From Liolophura sinensis (taxonomy: Eukaryota; Mollusca; Polyplacophora; Chitonida; Chitonidae), in NCBI RefSeq assembly GCF_032854445.1, contig NC_088306.1, forward strand, positions 3,158,373-3,222,372: a DNA stretch of 64,000 bases, in the 5' to 3' direction. Within the stretch, counting starts at the first letter, position 1. The number at the start of each line of letters is the position of its first letter. The notes beneath the pieces were generated by a model. That model was not told where the DNA came from. It ran no database searches and worked only from the letters and a program-made list of their open reading frames with translations. Position numbers and translations under genes: made by a program. Shown piece after piece: positions 34,692 to 46,440 of the stretch.

Positions 34692-37600
34692 ATGATAGGC
34701 CAGGACGCAGTTCATCAATATAGTCAATCAGTTCAAAATGAACTGTTGTGTCAAAGAAGCCAAAACTCTCTGCCACTGGACGACACTGAGGCGGAACAGC
34801 CACCTACTCTCAGGCGCCAGCGTAAACTGGAGACACCGGCTGACTTGGACACCAACAGCCCAAGGCACGTTTGCACGTGCCACGTTGAGCGTGGGCAGCA
34901 AGGTCATTGTTCCCGAGAGAGCATTGAATATCAATTGTTTCGGCAGGATTCGAGATTTGATCTAAACCCGCAACTCGGTGATCACCCCCTCCTTAGGTGC
35001 CACCCTGACCCGTCCCTAGATGGTTCACCTTCCACGGATTCGACAGACACCATCACTGGCCTTGTCCAGAAGTTGAAGGATATGTTGTTTACGAAAGATG
35101 TAAGTATACAACAGAGTGAATTTTTCCAGCGACATGGCGATTCGGCCCAGACTCAAATGTCGATTGTCCTCCAGCACTGTGTTAATAATGCGCTATCAGT
35201 TTGCTCACTGAACGTCATCACAGAGGAGGGACAGATCAACAGATTGAACAGCTAATCACATCAAAGAGAAGGCAACAAAAAATTGTCCTGCTAATTTTAA
35301 ACGTAATCTATATGAAGTTAAGACTTCCAAATGTCTACTGACATGGGTCTACCTTTGAGTGGATATTCGAATGTTCAATTTTATCCGGAGTTTCTCTACG
35401 ACCAACCACTCACTGCAGCCCCGGTATTTAGTATCATGGCCGAAGGTTGACTTTTTGACTGGGCTACCTCCCCTTAGTAGTATTAACGACGGTAAAATTC
35501 AAATATCAGACCTCAACCGCCCTTCCCAACCACAACCGGCAATTTTTCCAAACATATAAGCCTAAGGTGTGTAGTTAAGAGTCAGTGCAACCCATTTTGT
35601 ATTTACCTGAACCAACTCAAAAAATATCCATTTCCTTCGGCAATATGTCACTTTGCGAGTTTTTTTTTTCAGAATGACCTCAGATCACTTGAAAAGTGTG
35701 ACTCCGTCAGACTCGGTGTGCAGAAGTCCACTGGATATGAACCCTTCGGGTGCGACCTCCACAGCTACAAGGACCCCAACAGGAACAGGTGGTTCCATTT
35801 ACTTAAATACCCTGGCATAAACCAAGACAACACAGTGGCAAGAGAACTCGGAATCGAGTAAGTCCATAATAATAAGTCCAGTTACGGTGTTAGAAAAGAC
35901 AGCAGATGGCGTTGTTTCCGTATCCGGACTCTCGTCACTTTGACCTTCTACATGCTGGAGTTCTCTCCCTTTGTCTAGGTCACCCGCTTGGGATTCTGTA
36001 TCTTCAGCTATAAACCATCCGCCCATCCGTTCACACGATTGTTTGTTCCTCTATCCCTCCGTTCATCCATCATCTTTTCCTCTCATCTGTCTTTTCTTCC
36101 GTACCACTAGCTTTCCGTTAATCCATCTGTCTTTCCTTCCATACCACTACCTTTCCGTTCATCCATCTGTCTTTCCTTCCTTACCATTACCTTTCCATTA
36201 ATCCATCCATCTTTTCTTCCGTTCCTCTATCTCTCCTTTCATCCATCCATCTTTTGTTCTGTTTCACTATCTGTCCTTTCATCCATTCATGTTTCCTTCC
36301 GTTCCACTATCTATCCGTTCATCCATCCATCTTTCCTCTCGTTCCACTATCTATCCGTTCATCCACCCATCTTATCTTCAGCTCACCCATCTGCCCTTTA
36401 ATCCATCCATCTTTCCTTCCATTCACCCATCGGTCCTATTATTCCCCCTTCCACCCTGTTCCACATCATTCCATCCATCTACATACTCTTTTCAATTCAT
36501 TTATTCATACATCGACCCGTTCATAGCACATTTATTTATCCATCCGCCTATTTATTCAGTTCTTTATTGTATCGTTAAATTATGCTGTCAATGTGTTAAT
36601 CAGGAAAGGATTGTGTTCACAGAGAGAATGACGAAATCCTGATGATTAACAAGGAGGTTGTCACGCGGGTGAATCAGCAACAGGTGAAAATGAAGATATC
36701 TCGTACGCTGAAGAGCGGCAATGTCACGTTGGTGAGAGAATTTCGTCAGTAAAAACACATTTGTGATGTTTACCAAGAGATATGGCAAATAAAAATGTGC
36801 TTTAAGGAAAATGAGGTGAAATAATAGAAATTAAAATTATCGTAATGACATAAAAACAAGAAAAGTTACATCACATTAAACATTCAAATGTCTTAGAAAG
36901 TGCCGTTGTTCTTGTCTTCTTACGTGTCAGTCAATAATCCGTCGGTTAACTCCTAAGCTTATGTTAAATCAACGAAACATAACATCAATCATTTACCCAT
37001 CGGTTAATCAGTTTTAAACCTCGCAATCTTTTACTTAATCAGGGACTCGTCTTTTATTTTAGTTGCTTCGTCGACTTGTAGAGGGCGAAATGTTCGAATA
37101 CCTAGAGATCCAAGCTAAAGTAGAAGTCATAGGTAAGGTTTTTAGGTTTGCAGAATTCCGTTTTTTAGTCACAGGAAAGAGGAGTGAGCTTTGACCTTTA
37201 CTATCGAACTTTCAGAGGTGTAGAGATAGGCGCGCCATATTGGTGGAATGCAAGCCCTCTTAAACAAATAGCCGATGGAGAGATAACGGCCACATGAGCA
37301 TGGCAAACCGCTTATTGTGAAACATCAATATGTATCCACCTGAATTGTTTAGAAATTAAAACAGTGTTAACTTGTCCTTCGGTATTACCACCAACAACAC
37401 CACACTGCTGGGGCTATACCATAACGCCGCTACTGAAACTGAGAGCTGAGTGGTTGAAAGGGCCATAAGCGTGTAGCGCTATCAACCACTCCATGAACAC
37501 CCTTTTCCGTTGCCTAAGTACACTAATCAGCTTAGTGCGTTTATTATTCAAAGAAGCCAATGCTAACATTTTGAAAATTAATAGTACCGCTTCCATTTAC

Positions 37601-40600
37601 ATGCAGGCCTATGCAGCTTTTAAAATTTACCTTTTATTTTCGTTGTTGTTACAGAGGGGACGATCCGTGCGTCGCGGACAAGTATTGTATATTCAACCGC
37701 TAAAGGAAGCTACCTTGTGTTGCGTAAGGAAGAGGTGGAATCTAAACAGATAAACATCTTCCACAGAGACAATGTTGTTTGCTGGAGTGGAGATGAATTA
37801 GTTACTGAGGTGCGGCCACCCGAAGAATGTGAGTAGGCCTATGTAGAAATCCTTGACACCAATACACGTAAGTAGGGAACCGTAAATGAGACATTATGAA
37901 ACAAATTTTTTTGGAAAAGAAAATAACTGAGATGGTGGGAGAAATGTTTTTTGAAAAAGAAAATCTTTTCTCTGCATGTAACGATTTGTAAAGTTGGGGA
38001 CTTTGACTTAACTGGCCAATCATAAATGAAATAGCGGCACCAGCGGATAGGCTATAAACCCGTCTATGTGTGGAGAGCTACACTCCTGATCGTCATTGCC
38101 GTTATTACTATTTGATTGAAGAATCAAGAATACTCAAGAATATTTCACTTATACGACGGGAGCCAGCATTATAGTGGATGGAAACCGGACAGAGCCCGGG
38201 GGACCATCCGCAACATTTGGGCCTTTGAGCCTTTGGTCCTGACGCACGTATAGCCCGCTTTAGTTCTACTGTGGCTGGATCAAGCACATTTGTATTCGAA
38301 TAATGTCTCACATTTAACTGGTGCAGTTGACACTTACAGAAGTCAAATATTTAAGGCCGGCGCTGCATGCTGTATTCTTTATTTTCTTTTCATTTTGTAC
38401 ATATATGCCTGTTTGAAATCTGTTTATTCAAAACCTGTCTCGATAATGAGCAATGAATTACGCCTAAACAAGTCGGTCTATAGCGGTGTACTATTTTGTT
38501 CTTTTCGCACGGCATTGTTTCTGTATAGACCTAGTTATGCTCGTCAAGCAAAGACGTACAAGTACATGTAGCTCATAATCACTGTAGCGTGGCACCTGAG
38601 AATGTTAGTTCGTTTGTGTTGTACGTCGTTTTTGGAAATTGGCCTTGCCATTATTGACCTGGATCGTCTTTATTGGTTGACGGCTGGTATACGAATGTCT
38701 GTTTTGACACATAGATTTAAACATATTGGAATTGATCTGGGTAGACGATCAGGTCCATTGTAGTCCTTGTCCTTGGTTTGAAATACAAGTTATTTATCTC
38801 ATGGTAAGACCCTAGTCAAATTATGTAGCTAATAGTGAGGGACACTGGCCTATGGCTGCCATACTGGGGTTGTGATGGCAATAGCCTGTGATTTGTTGAT
38901 ACTCTTGGGGCCCTGACTTTCAAAGCTCTTTTTTTCACCATGTAATCTTTTCTCTTCTGAAAAAAAAAATGTTTTTGTCTTCCAAAAAATTGGTTTTCAC
39001 TTGTATGGCTCAACAGTAACAGAAATTCACCTAATATATAGAAAGTGAATAGAAGTCACCCTAATACAGAATTTGAATCAAAAGAAATCAGTATTAAAAT
39101 ATAAAATGTCAATGACTAGAAATCAACCAAATATAGAATGTGAATCAGTAAAAATCAGGCAAGTATAAAAAAGAGAATAAGTAGATATCAGGCAAATATA
39201 GAATGTAACGAACAGAAATCAGCAAAAATATACAATGTGAATTAATAGAAATCAGGCAAATATAAAGAAGAAATCAGCCATATATATGATATCAATCAAT
39301 AAATATCAGCTAAATATAGAATTTGAATCAATAAAAATTGACCAAATGTTGAATTTGAATTAAAAGACATCAGCCATATATAGAATGTGAATCTTGATTA
39401 AAATCAGCTGAATGTAGAATGTGAATAAATAGAAATTAGCTAAATGTAGAATGTGACTAAATAGAAATTAGCTAAATGTAGAATGTGAATAAATAGAAAT
39501 CAGCCAAACATATACAGTGTCTTTCAAGATAGATCATCCTCACATAGAACACCATGAAAATTAGTCCAGTATAAAATGGGATTCAATAAAAATCAGCCAA
39601 ATATGAAATATCAGTAAATAAGAATTTGTCTAATATAAGATGTAAATGAAAAGAAATCCGCCCATCATAAAATGCCATTTAAGAGAGACCAGCCTAACAC
39701 AGAAGACCAATGAATGAAAATAAGCAGTATGTTAGCAGATTGTTGGCCAAGAGAAATCACCCTGATACAGAAGGTCTGTCAATAAAAATCAGCCTAATAT
39801 AAATGTGAATCAACTAACACCAGCCTAATATTGAAGTCTGCCAACAGAGATCTGCACTTATATATCAAATCAGTTTAATCAATTTGTGATTAAAGAAAGT
39901 GCCTTTTCTGTGCCGTTACTCGTTACACATGATTGTGTCTCTATGCGCTTAACCCCGGCTAGGAGCTGTATATTCATCGTATTAAATTAGATCGCCACTC
40001 TGGAGATACGAACAATTGCAATTAAAGCGGAACTGAGATACATATTTTGTTAGCGACAACTGATATTCTAGCATGGTACACTATTTGAATACTGATTCAC
40101 TCAGTCGCCTAGAACATAACTTGCGTGTTTCCAACATCTTTGAAAACTGTAGACTTCTTTTGTTTGCATGATTCCGTTCTATTTCGTACTTTATATACTT
40201 TCTTAGTTCTTTGAGGGTTTGTATTATACGTCGTTTTGGGAATGGGCCTTTGTGATTATTGACCTGTAGCGTCCGTATTGGTTGACAGCTGGTATACGAA
40301 TGTCTCTTTCAACAGGTGGATTAATACTACACAATTTTACGGAGAAATCCTCCACAAAATCAGTAACAAAATAAATAAATAAATGACATATAGTTTAGTT
40401 TTATAAATTTTGTTACAAAAACTTAAAAGCTGCATGATATGTTTTTTAGATACCTTTGAGCGGTTTATAGTGGAAGCATATCACTTGAGCACTGGCCATA
40501 TTCACTTTTTCTATGTTTTGAAATGTGGAGACAGATACGCGGAATCTGGGGAAAACGGTGTAAAGCTGAAGGTGAGAATTTTCTGTTTATTCATTTATTT

Positions 40601-41503
40601 ATGTGACTGAAACAAAGTTCCAAAAGTTTCACTTTCATTTTAACATTTGTTTTATGGTGAGTGAGTATAACTTTTCCATTTCCTGTAATGACGAAATTTG
40701 TACTTTGTACACATTGTCTAATTAAAGTGTGGCTACTTGTGATGGACACAATTCTCCACGAGACCATTAGATCACTATACGCGTATTGTTTCTTCAGTTA
40801 TTAAGGTTGAGACGCGCTTTCTGTTTGAGACCATGCCGGTTTCCGTACATGCGCCTTTTAACATTTTTATCATTTTCTTGTTTTCAGCCTGCCGGAAGTG
40901 GATGGTCTCCGAGAAATGTGGACTCTCGCTTCTTTCGAGTTCATGTAATAGAAACTGGTTCCCCCAGAAAGATTGTACTGGAATGTGCAGAAAAACAAAG
41001 TGAATGACTTGGGTTTATTGTTATTTTTTATTGTAACAACCTATCAGGATTTTGTCTGTCATCCTGAGGCCACAGACCGGTGGTTTTCTCTGGCTCTCTG
41101 ATTTTTTGTCCTTGGTCGCCCTCCTATATGTGAAGCATTCCAGGGTTAAACATCAGGGTATTTGCTGACGTCGTGTTTATCAAAAAAATGTTCGTAAAAG
41201 ACTTCGGCCATTCTTTTTTCTTAATTAGATGGCAATAATAGACAAGTCGTTTCTTCTTCCGTATGCTTAATTGTTTAAACGTCATTTCGGTCTTACTTTC
41301 ACAAGAACCGGTTATTGTCCACTTTATTCCACGATATTATACCATTTTTGGCCTTTCACATTTGCTTATGAATTTTGTTTGTTTTACTTACAGATTATTA
41401 TCTTGCCTGCAAAAACGGAAGGGTAGAATTTATACAGGCCAATCACCCCGCTGACGCGCGTGACTTCACCGTATTGAAAGAGGTTGAAAGAGGTTCACTT
41501 TAA
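34692..41503 (+). CDS. gene A: PDZ domain plus interleukin-1-like beta-trefoil protein, 429 aa
   Basis: Eight coding exons: 34,692-35,099, 35,673-35,857, 36,623-36,731, 37,063-37,132, 37,655-37,828, 40,450-40,571, 40,888-40,999 and 41,394-41,503 (TAA at 41,501). All use GT/AG and stay in frame (1,287 nt). The start is the first ATG of exon 2 (exon begins 34,680); the leader exon has none. Residues 1-136: serine/proline-rich, no signal peptide or membrane segment. Residues about 154-241: PDZ-like, with binding-loop motif GYEPFGCDL and ENDEILMIN, then VTLLLRRL. Residues about 258-429: predicted beta-strand-rich trefoil with FFYVLKCGDRYAESG, SRFFRVH, IVLECA and YYLACKNGRVEFI, then DFTVLKE. The last stretch resembles the C-terminal strands of IL-18/IL-1. 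FGF-type trefoil signatures are absent. A secreted leaderless cytokine or an intracellular adaptor are both possible. The gene structure is strongly supported; the family call is inference. Confidence 0.85.
35990..36560. repeat. pyrimidine-rich (ccatccatctttccttccgtt)n tract in gene A intron 3
   Basis: Imperfect units of about 40 bp made of catccatc and ctttccttccgttccacta, ending 60 bp before exon 4. A shorter relative is at 56,330-56,565 in gene B. The proline/serine-like open frames are artefacts. Confidence 0.85.
38128..38215 (-). mobile_element. SINE family 1 fragment in gene A intron 6
   Basis: Reads actcaagaatatttcactta, tacgacgggagccagcatta, gaaaccggacagagcccggg. No counterpart is seen in gene B intron 6. 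Confidence 0.75.
38608..38722. repeat. dispersed repeat R400, right-end fragment
   Basis: Reads gtacgtcgtttttggaaatt, ggccttgccattattgacct and ggctggtatacgaatgtctg, matching the right end of R400. Confidence 0.7.
39015..39890. repeat. degenerate about 30-bp repeat (aatagaaatcagccaaatat..)n in gene A intron 6
   Basis: Imperfect units of aatagaaatcagccaaatat and agaatgtgaat over 880 bp. A shorter form lies at 58,020-58,390 in gene B intron 6, so the array predates the duplication and changed length afterwards. Confidence 0.8.
39931..40312. repeat. dispersed repeat R400, near-full copy in gene A intron 6
   Basis: Same order of landmarks as copy 1 at 13,581 (gattgtgtct, gagctgtatattcatcg, cgacaactgatattctagca, tccgttctatttcgtacttt, gctggtatacgaatgtct). 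Absent from gene B. Confidence 0.75.
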
Positions 41504-42197
41504 TCGTGTCGTTGCGTGGGAATGTCATTCAGTTTGGTATTAAGCGAATCAGAATGCATAGTTTTCAACTTCGATGGTATTATCACCGTCAGCAGGGCAA
41601 GGGAGACAACCGTTTGATCCACTTACTGGTGCTACTTTATAGAGGAAGTGACCAAAGTGACTGTTAGACTTTCACGCTTTTTGAGACTGTGCATTTACAT
41701 AAATTTGTTGTGTTCTTTATTGTTTTGTTTTGTTTTTAGGGGTGGGTCACTCTTCCTATGAGTACATGTATAGTTTTACACTTTTTGGCATCGAATTCTT
41801 TTCGATAAACGTTTATGAGGAATGTGTCAAACTTCTTGGGAATATATGCTTGCTTTTCTTCGGACTGTGTTCCGGATGAAGGATGGTGTGCCCCCTAAGT
41901 GGTAGAACAAGCAGGACGTACTTTTTGCATAGCTTCGGTGATTCCCTTATTCCAATGCCAACAATTATCCCGAGGACATCACCCAGGAACACGTTTTATT
42001 ACGACTGAAGCGGTACTTACAGGCGTATTTCAGTCAGGAGGACATTACCCAGAAACACGTTTTATTATGACTGAAGCGGTACTTACAGGCGTATTTCCCA
42101 CCCAGAAGTGTTTATTCTTGACTTGGGCATTTCGTCCAGTTGTTGCCCTTTATAGTCATATGGATCACATATAAAAGACTCCAACATGGAGAATAAA
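41504..42197 (+). other. gene A 3' flank / possible 3' UTR with AATAAA
   Basis: No coding feature. A pair of about 55-bp direct repeats (gaggacatyacccagraacac and acgactgaagcggtacttac) occurs at 41,970-42,095. The first AATAAA after the stop is at 42,192-42,197, inside the left end of an R270 copy; gene B has the same at 60,926-60,931. It is a candidate poly(A) signal only. Confidence 0.4.
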
Positions 42198-42208
42198 ACT
42201 AGAGCACC

Positions 42209-42364
42209 GACCACAGTTCGATAGTGGCCAAATGGTCATGCACATGCGACCACAGTTCGATAGTGGCCAAATGGTCATGCACATGCGACCACAGTTCGAT
42301 AGTGGCCAAATGGTCATGCACATGCGACCACAGTTTGATAGTGACCAAATGGTCATGCACATGT
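42209..42364. repeat. 39-bp minisatellite, 4 copies, inside an R270 copy
   Basis: Unit gaccacagttcgatagtggc followed by caaatggtcatgcacatgc. The left flank (aaaactagagcaccgacc) and right flank (ggccacttgtctatttttct .. catgtaaatg) are R270 sequence (element about 42,190-42,435), so the array is an internal amplification of R270. Gene B has nine copies at 60,943. Confidence 0.85.
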
Positions 42365-42510
42365 TACAGTAACAGAAATACGGCCACTTGTCTATTTTTC
42401 TTATTTAGGGTATTGCCTTAACTGTGCATGTAAATGATCTTCGGCAATTATCTGCCCTTCGGTCAAGCATTTGTCACTTTGTCCATTTAAATAACGAATC
42501 TTCTTTTCAG

Positions 42511-42608
42511 CTTTAGAAGGTACTCACTATAGAAACCAAAGCAATGTTTTTATTATGAATTACTATTTATTCTGTGCTAATATATTGCCTTGGCTTACCT
42601 GTACATGA
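42511..42608 (+). other. possible alternative last exon of gene A
   Basis: After acceptor ttcttttcag (ending 42,510) a frame compatible with exon 8 (phase 1) encodes LEGTHYRNQSNVFIMNYYLF and about ten more residues before TGA at 42,606-42,608. The same acceptor and frame are kept at 61,437 in gene B. The peptide is hydrophobic and unlike the normal trefoil end. It could equally be plain 3' flank. Confidence 0.25.
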
Positions 42609-43063
42609 GCATTTTCTTATTTTTATACACATATTTGGAGCAGCTAACGTTCTGTTTGCTTTTTTTGTAATTGTTGTGACTTTGTTACATTTTTTGTCGA
42701 TGTTTTTAATGATGGAGATACTTAATAGTTTGCATCTTAGAAAAAGTATTTACAAATAATATCTGTAAATACTTTTGTCGTTCGTTAAGATAATTGCTCA
42801 TGAGTTAATAATATATTCAAGACCAGGGTCCTCATTGAACCTGGAAGTGTAACATGTCACATACTCAGACGAGAAAACAAACAATGGCTTCAGAAAAAAA
42901 AGGACGCGCATGCCAGATTACAAATGTTATTTTCGCAACAGAATAAAAATCTTGCTTTTTACACAACATCTAGTTGGTTGCGTACGAGGTACAAGTGCTA
43001 AAACAGTCGTACATCGGAAAATGGGATGGGTGTATTTTAAATGCTGGGATGGTGAGGTTGAGC
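42609..43063. other. downstream flank shared with the right end of the window
   Basis: Bases 42,825-43,060 align with 63,762-63,960 (cctggaagtgtaayatgtca, ctttttacacaacatcta, gtgtattttaa), marking the right part of the duplicated segment. No gene seen. Confidence 0.65.
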
Positions 43064-43320
43064 TCCGTGGCCTAGCGGTTAGCGCCTGAGCGCAGACCAG
43101 TGCCACAGGCGCCTTCATCAATGCGGTCGTTGTGAGTTCAAGCCCAGCTTATGCTTCCTCTCGGTCACAAGTGGGAAATCTGGCAGCAACCCGCGGATGA
43201 TCGTGGGTTTTTCCGTGACAGAAAGCCCGATTTTCTCCTTCCATAATAATGATCGCCGTAGTAAAAGTGAAATGTCCTTGAGCATGGCGTAAAATTCCCA
43301 AGTTAGGGCAAATCCCTATT
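43064..43320 (+). mobile_element. SINE family 1-related copy with a diverged tRNA head
   Basis: In plus orientation: A-box-like TGGCCTAGCGG, B box GAGTTCAAGCC, gcaacccgcggatgatcgtg, ataatgatcgccgtagtaaa and agcatggcgtaaaattccca. A diverged match to its head is visible at the extreme right of the window (63,965-64,000), so the insertion may predate the duplication. Confidence 0.8.
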
Positions 43321-43859
43321 TTTGGCGATTATCCTGCCCGCACTGGTTGGGGACGTTGCTGACACACGAGATGCGGGTTCAAAGCCCCAACCGACTGGGA
43401 CCAGCTCAGTATGACCAACGCCGTGTCTTGTACTGGTCACTTTCACTATAGTGTATTTCTTTTACCGGGTCGCCTATATTCAGCTCTCTACAAAATCAGT
43501 CATACTCGCTACCAAAATTGCCTTCAGTCAGTTTACAGACAGCTGAATGTAGGAAACTATCTAAAAGACGATAAATACATAGATGCCAGTTGTTAGATCA
43601 AAGGGTTGTCAGCCTTTGGCCCATGCACCCGCATGCATTCTACTGTCAAAGATGTTTCCTTGAAGAAAGGGGTCTCATCAGTAGGGCGTTTATACGTGGA
43701 GACTCACGAGCCTTCTTTATATAACCGACATATTAAGCTCAGCCTTCAATATGCTACAAAGCTCTATAAATGCTAAAAAGCTCATGCTACAAATCTTGCC
43801 TAAGACTGTCTTTTCTATCCATCATATGTAGATAAAATTAACAAATGTTCTAACAAGAT
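43321..43859. other. probable upstream part of a decayed retrotransposon
   Basis: Open stretches such as QNCLQSVYRQLNVGNYLK near 43,510 look retrotransposon-like but are too broken to assign. A tRNA-like ggttcaaagcccc lies near 43,376. Confidence 0.35.
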
Positions 43860-44480
43860 CCTTCCGTTTCGTCTTCGTATACGGGACCATATTGTGGAGG
43901 CTTACATCAAGTTACTGATTCGAAAGTCAAAAGATTCGGCGAGGGTTGCGGGTGCTGCTGTTAAAACAGAGAGTCTCTTCTCTTCGTCTTCCTTCCTCAT
44001 CTTCAATCTTCTCAGCCCGAAGCCAGAGCTATACTCCTGGCCTTATCATATGTTTCTTCTGGGCGTGCCCAGAAGGCAATGATATGCAGTGACTCGCCCT
44101 CCTGTCTTTTGGCAATACAGCATAATAAGTTTAAAAATCCTTTTATACTTGAAATATTAACCTTACACAGAAAACTAAAAAATAAATGTTTTCGTCGCCT
44201 TTGGCAGGGTGAATGGGACCTTCAGGTCCATAATAAATTGCACAGTGTTCACCCTGTGATTGGCTTTAGTTTGTATACTCAGGGTATGTCTGGTAGAGAT
44301 CAAGTAGTTTAACGAAGGGTATTGAGCATTCTCTTCTAACTCACATTTTTGTTCTTGATGGGGGTTCTGCCCCAGAGTGTACTGGATGTGGTGCTCTATA
44401 CGTCATCATACATATCCTAGTTGATTGTGTAGACTTTGCCCATGTTCGGCAAAGATTCTACACACTCATATCCTATATCA
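43860..44480 (+). mobile_element. non-LTR retrotransposon (LINE) remnant: RNase H and terminal Cys/His motif
   Basis: Fragments in several frames add up to the end of a LINE ORF2. PELYSWPYHMFLLGVPRRQ is followed, after a frame break near 44,080, by CSDSPSCLLAI, which is the RNase H strand with its Asp-Ser. Further on, EHSLLTHIF and then ECTGCGALYVIIHILVDC give the CxxC..HxxxxC motif found after RNase H in I/Jockey-type elements. Stops at 44,080 and about 44,311 and frame changes show it is dead. The clade cannot be fixed by eye. Confidence 0.75.
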
Positions 44481-44689
44481 TAAAATATAAATTTTAATTG
44501 TCATAAATTCTTATCAATAAAAAGTTATATACACATAGATTTCATGATATACTATTTTCAAAGTATGCTGGTTTTCGAGTTTTAACTGTTTTACTTTTTT
44601 ATTATCTGATTTAAACATGTCCGAACATTTTTGTTTCCTTTTTGATGTTCTCACTACCATATCGAAAACCTCAATCGCCTCGTTCGAAA

Positions 44690-44785
44690 ATCTCTTTCAC
44701 CTTGTTCTTGTCACGATATGGCTGAAATATTGCCGATGTGATGTTAAGCCAAAATCATTCATTCACTCATTCAACAAAGGCGTAT
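44690..44785 (+). mobile_element. probable 3' tail of the LINE remnant
   Basis: Reads cacgatatggctgaaatatt, gccgatgtgatgttaagcca and then (attc/cattca)n. It has the same layout as the tails of SINE families 1 and 2 (tgaaatattcttgagtacgg; tgaaaaattgttaagtacga; then an (a)cgttaaac-type motif and a short simple repeat). Confidence 0.6.
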
Positions 44786-45967
44786 TAAATCCAAGTGTTC
44801 GTTAAAGTGAAAATAAAGTCTGCCACTGTATATATAAACAAAGACGAAAGAAGCTAAGCCACAAGTATCGCTGACAAATAATTTTTAAGTCATTGGAGGT
44901 ATGAAAGCTGTGAAGAGGGAAATCAGCATTGAGGATTTGGCACTGATGGAAAATTATCTTCCACTAGCCATGCTGTAGAAGCCCTCATGGGCCAGTAACT
45001 GGCCTTGAAAGCATCATGTACGTAATTACTGGCTTCGACGTCAAAACTTTATCAGTTCTTGATTGTTATTGTGGCTTCTTATGGTGGAGAGATATGTGCA
45101 GTACATAGAGATGATGTATCAACATCGAGTTGTCTGAGGTCGGGCTGTGGCATCAGCCGAGCCGGAAGAGGTCTTTGTCATATACCTTTTTATTCAACGA
45201 AATCAACGAGAATGATCTGGGCAAACTTGCAAGTTCAACTATGACGCCGAAGTGCCTGATGACGTCACTCTTAAAACCGCAAACAAACATAGTTCGTAAT
45301 AAATATTAAATTACGCAACGGAAAGTGAACACAGATATTAAAACTAATTGAAACTTATTAAAAAATAACCCAAAATTTTCTTCTTGATGATGTTAATGAC
45401 AAATAACCATAGTTTTCAACGATATCACCACGTTTTCACCACGAGGGTTACGTCAAAATATCACTACTGTGTGATTCACAGCAACAGCACAAACAAGTCA
45501 TATGTCAAAATGGAACATAAACGGAACATAAGTTGAATAAAAAAAATTACTGCAGTTTTCTACAACGCTGAATTTCTGCGTGGAATGAACTCGCAGGATC
45601 ACCCGTGAAATTTTATTGCTCGTACGTTAGTGAGCGTTGTACATCTCAAACTAGTTCAGGAGGATGCAGGCAAGGTATGAGAGTCCAAAATAGTCCGAGA
45701 AAGATTGCTGACGCCATCATTAGATGCAAAACCTTGTATCTGATGGCTCGTATCGGATACCGTACACAGATAGGTATGTGATATAATCGGATTTTTGTGG
45801 TTATTTTAAAAGAAAAGAGAACAATAAAATTTAGCCAAATATCAGAAGAAAGATCGTGAAAAGTTATTTACGGCCTTTAACATTTGTTTAATGAAAGGAT
45901 ATTTAAAAATATTGTGGTATGGTGGGTATCTGGAACCATTTCTTGATGGTATGTATTGTCGTGGCAG
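44786..45967. other. no recognised gene
   Basis: A 25-codon frame at about 44,899-44,977 (starts MKAVKREISIEDLALMENYL) reads like protein but has no supported splice partner. Otherwise unique AT-rich DNA. Confidence 0.35.
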
Positions 45968-46062
45968 TATAATGTATTGTTTTATTTACTTATTTAATTG
46001 ATATTTCACGCCGTACTCAAGAATATTTCACTGATACGATGGCGGCCAGCCACTATAATGTA
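45968..46062 (-). mobile_element. SINE family 1, truncated copy with short target-site duplication
   Basis: The tail and core (atatttcacgccgtactcaa, gaatatttcactgatacgat, ggcggccagc) lie between 9-bp repeats tataatgta (45,968-45,976 and 46,054-46,062). Confidence 0.8.
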
Positions 46063-46362
46063 AATTTATTTCAATGTAAGTTTGCACAGTAAAAATGGCC
46101 GACAAATGGTACCGAGGTATAGCCTACATGTAGGTATTGTGGACTTCGTTTACCGGAATCAGCCGAAAGCGATGTAACTGCCATCACTACACACAGCGAC
46201 ACCTGTGCATGCGCGGACGCTTAAGTATGTCTCGGGCAAATTTTCACACTTGCGTGTAGTTTACAGCTTACCTGTGAACATACCTGTTAATTACTAAGAT
46301 AAGAACTGTCTTGCGATCTCCAGCAGGTGACTCTGCGCTGACGGGAGTCTGACAGCTCAGTC

Positions 46363-46440
46363 ATGACAGTTAAGTCTTTGAAAATGTACCTGCTGAAAGC
46401 GGCACCTCTGATATCTCTAGCCTTTGCTGTCCAGGCAGGT
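46363..46440 (+). CDS. candidate first exon encoding a signal peptide
   Basis: From ATG at 46,363 the frame encodes a short basic start (MTVKSLKMYLLK) and a hydrophobic core (APLISLAFAVQA) with a plausible cleavage site after AVQA. It ends in phase 1 at the donor gcag|gtaagc. The next phase-compatible exon I can find is 49,700-49,754. A second methionine (MYLL) could also serve. I do not recognise the protein. Confidence 0.45.

Noticed and set aside
36602-36622. Alternative acceptor aatcag for exon 4 of gene A
   Set aside because: It leads to an in-frame TGA within nine codons; the acceptor ttcacag at 36,622 keeps the PDZ frame and is mirrored in gene B.
43064-43150. Possible functional tRNA gene
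   Set aside because: A and B boxes are present but the sequence runs on into a SINE body and tail; it does not fold into a complete tRNA by eye.
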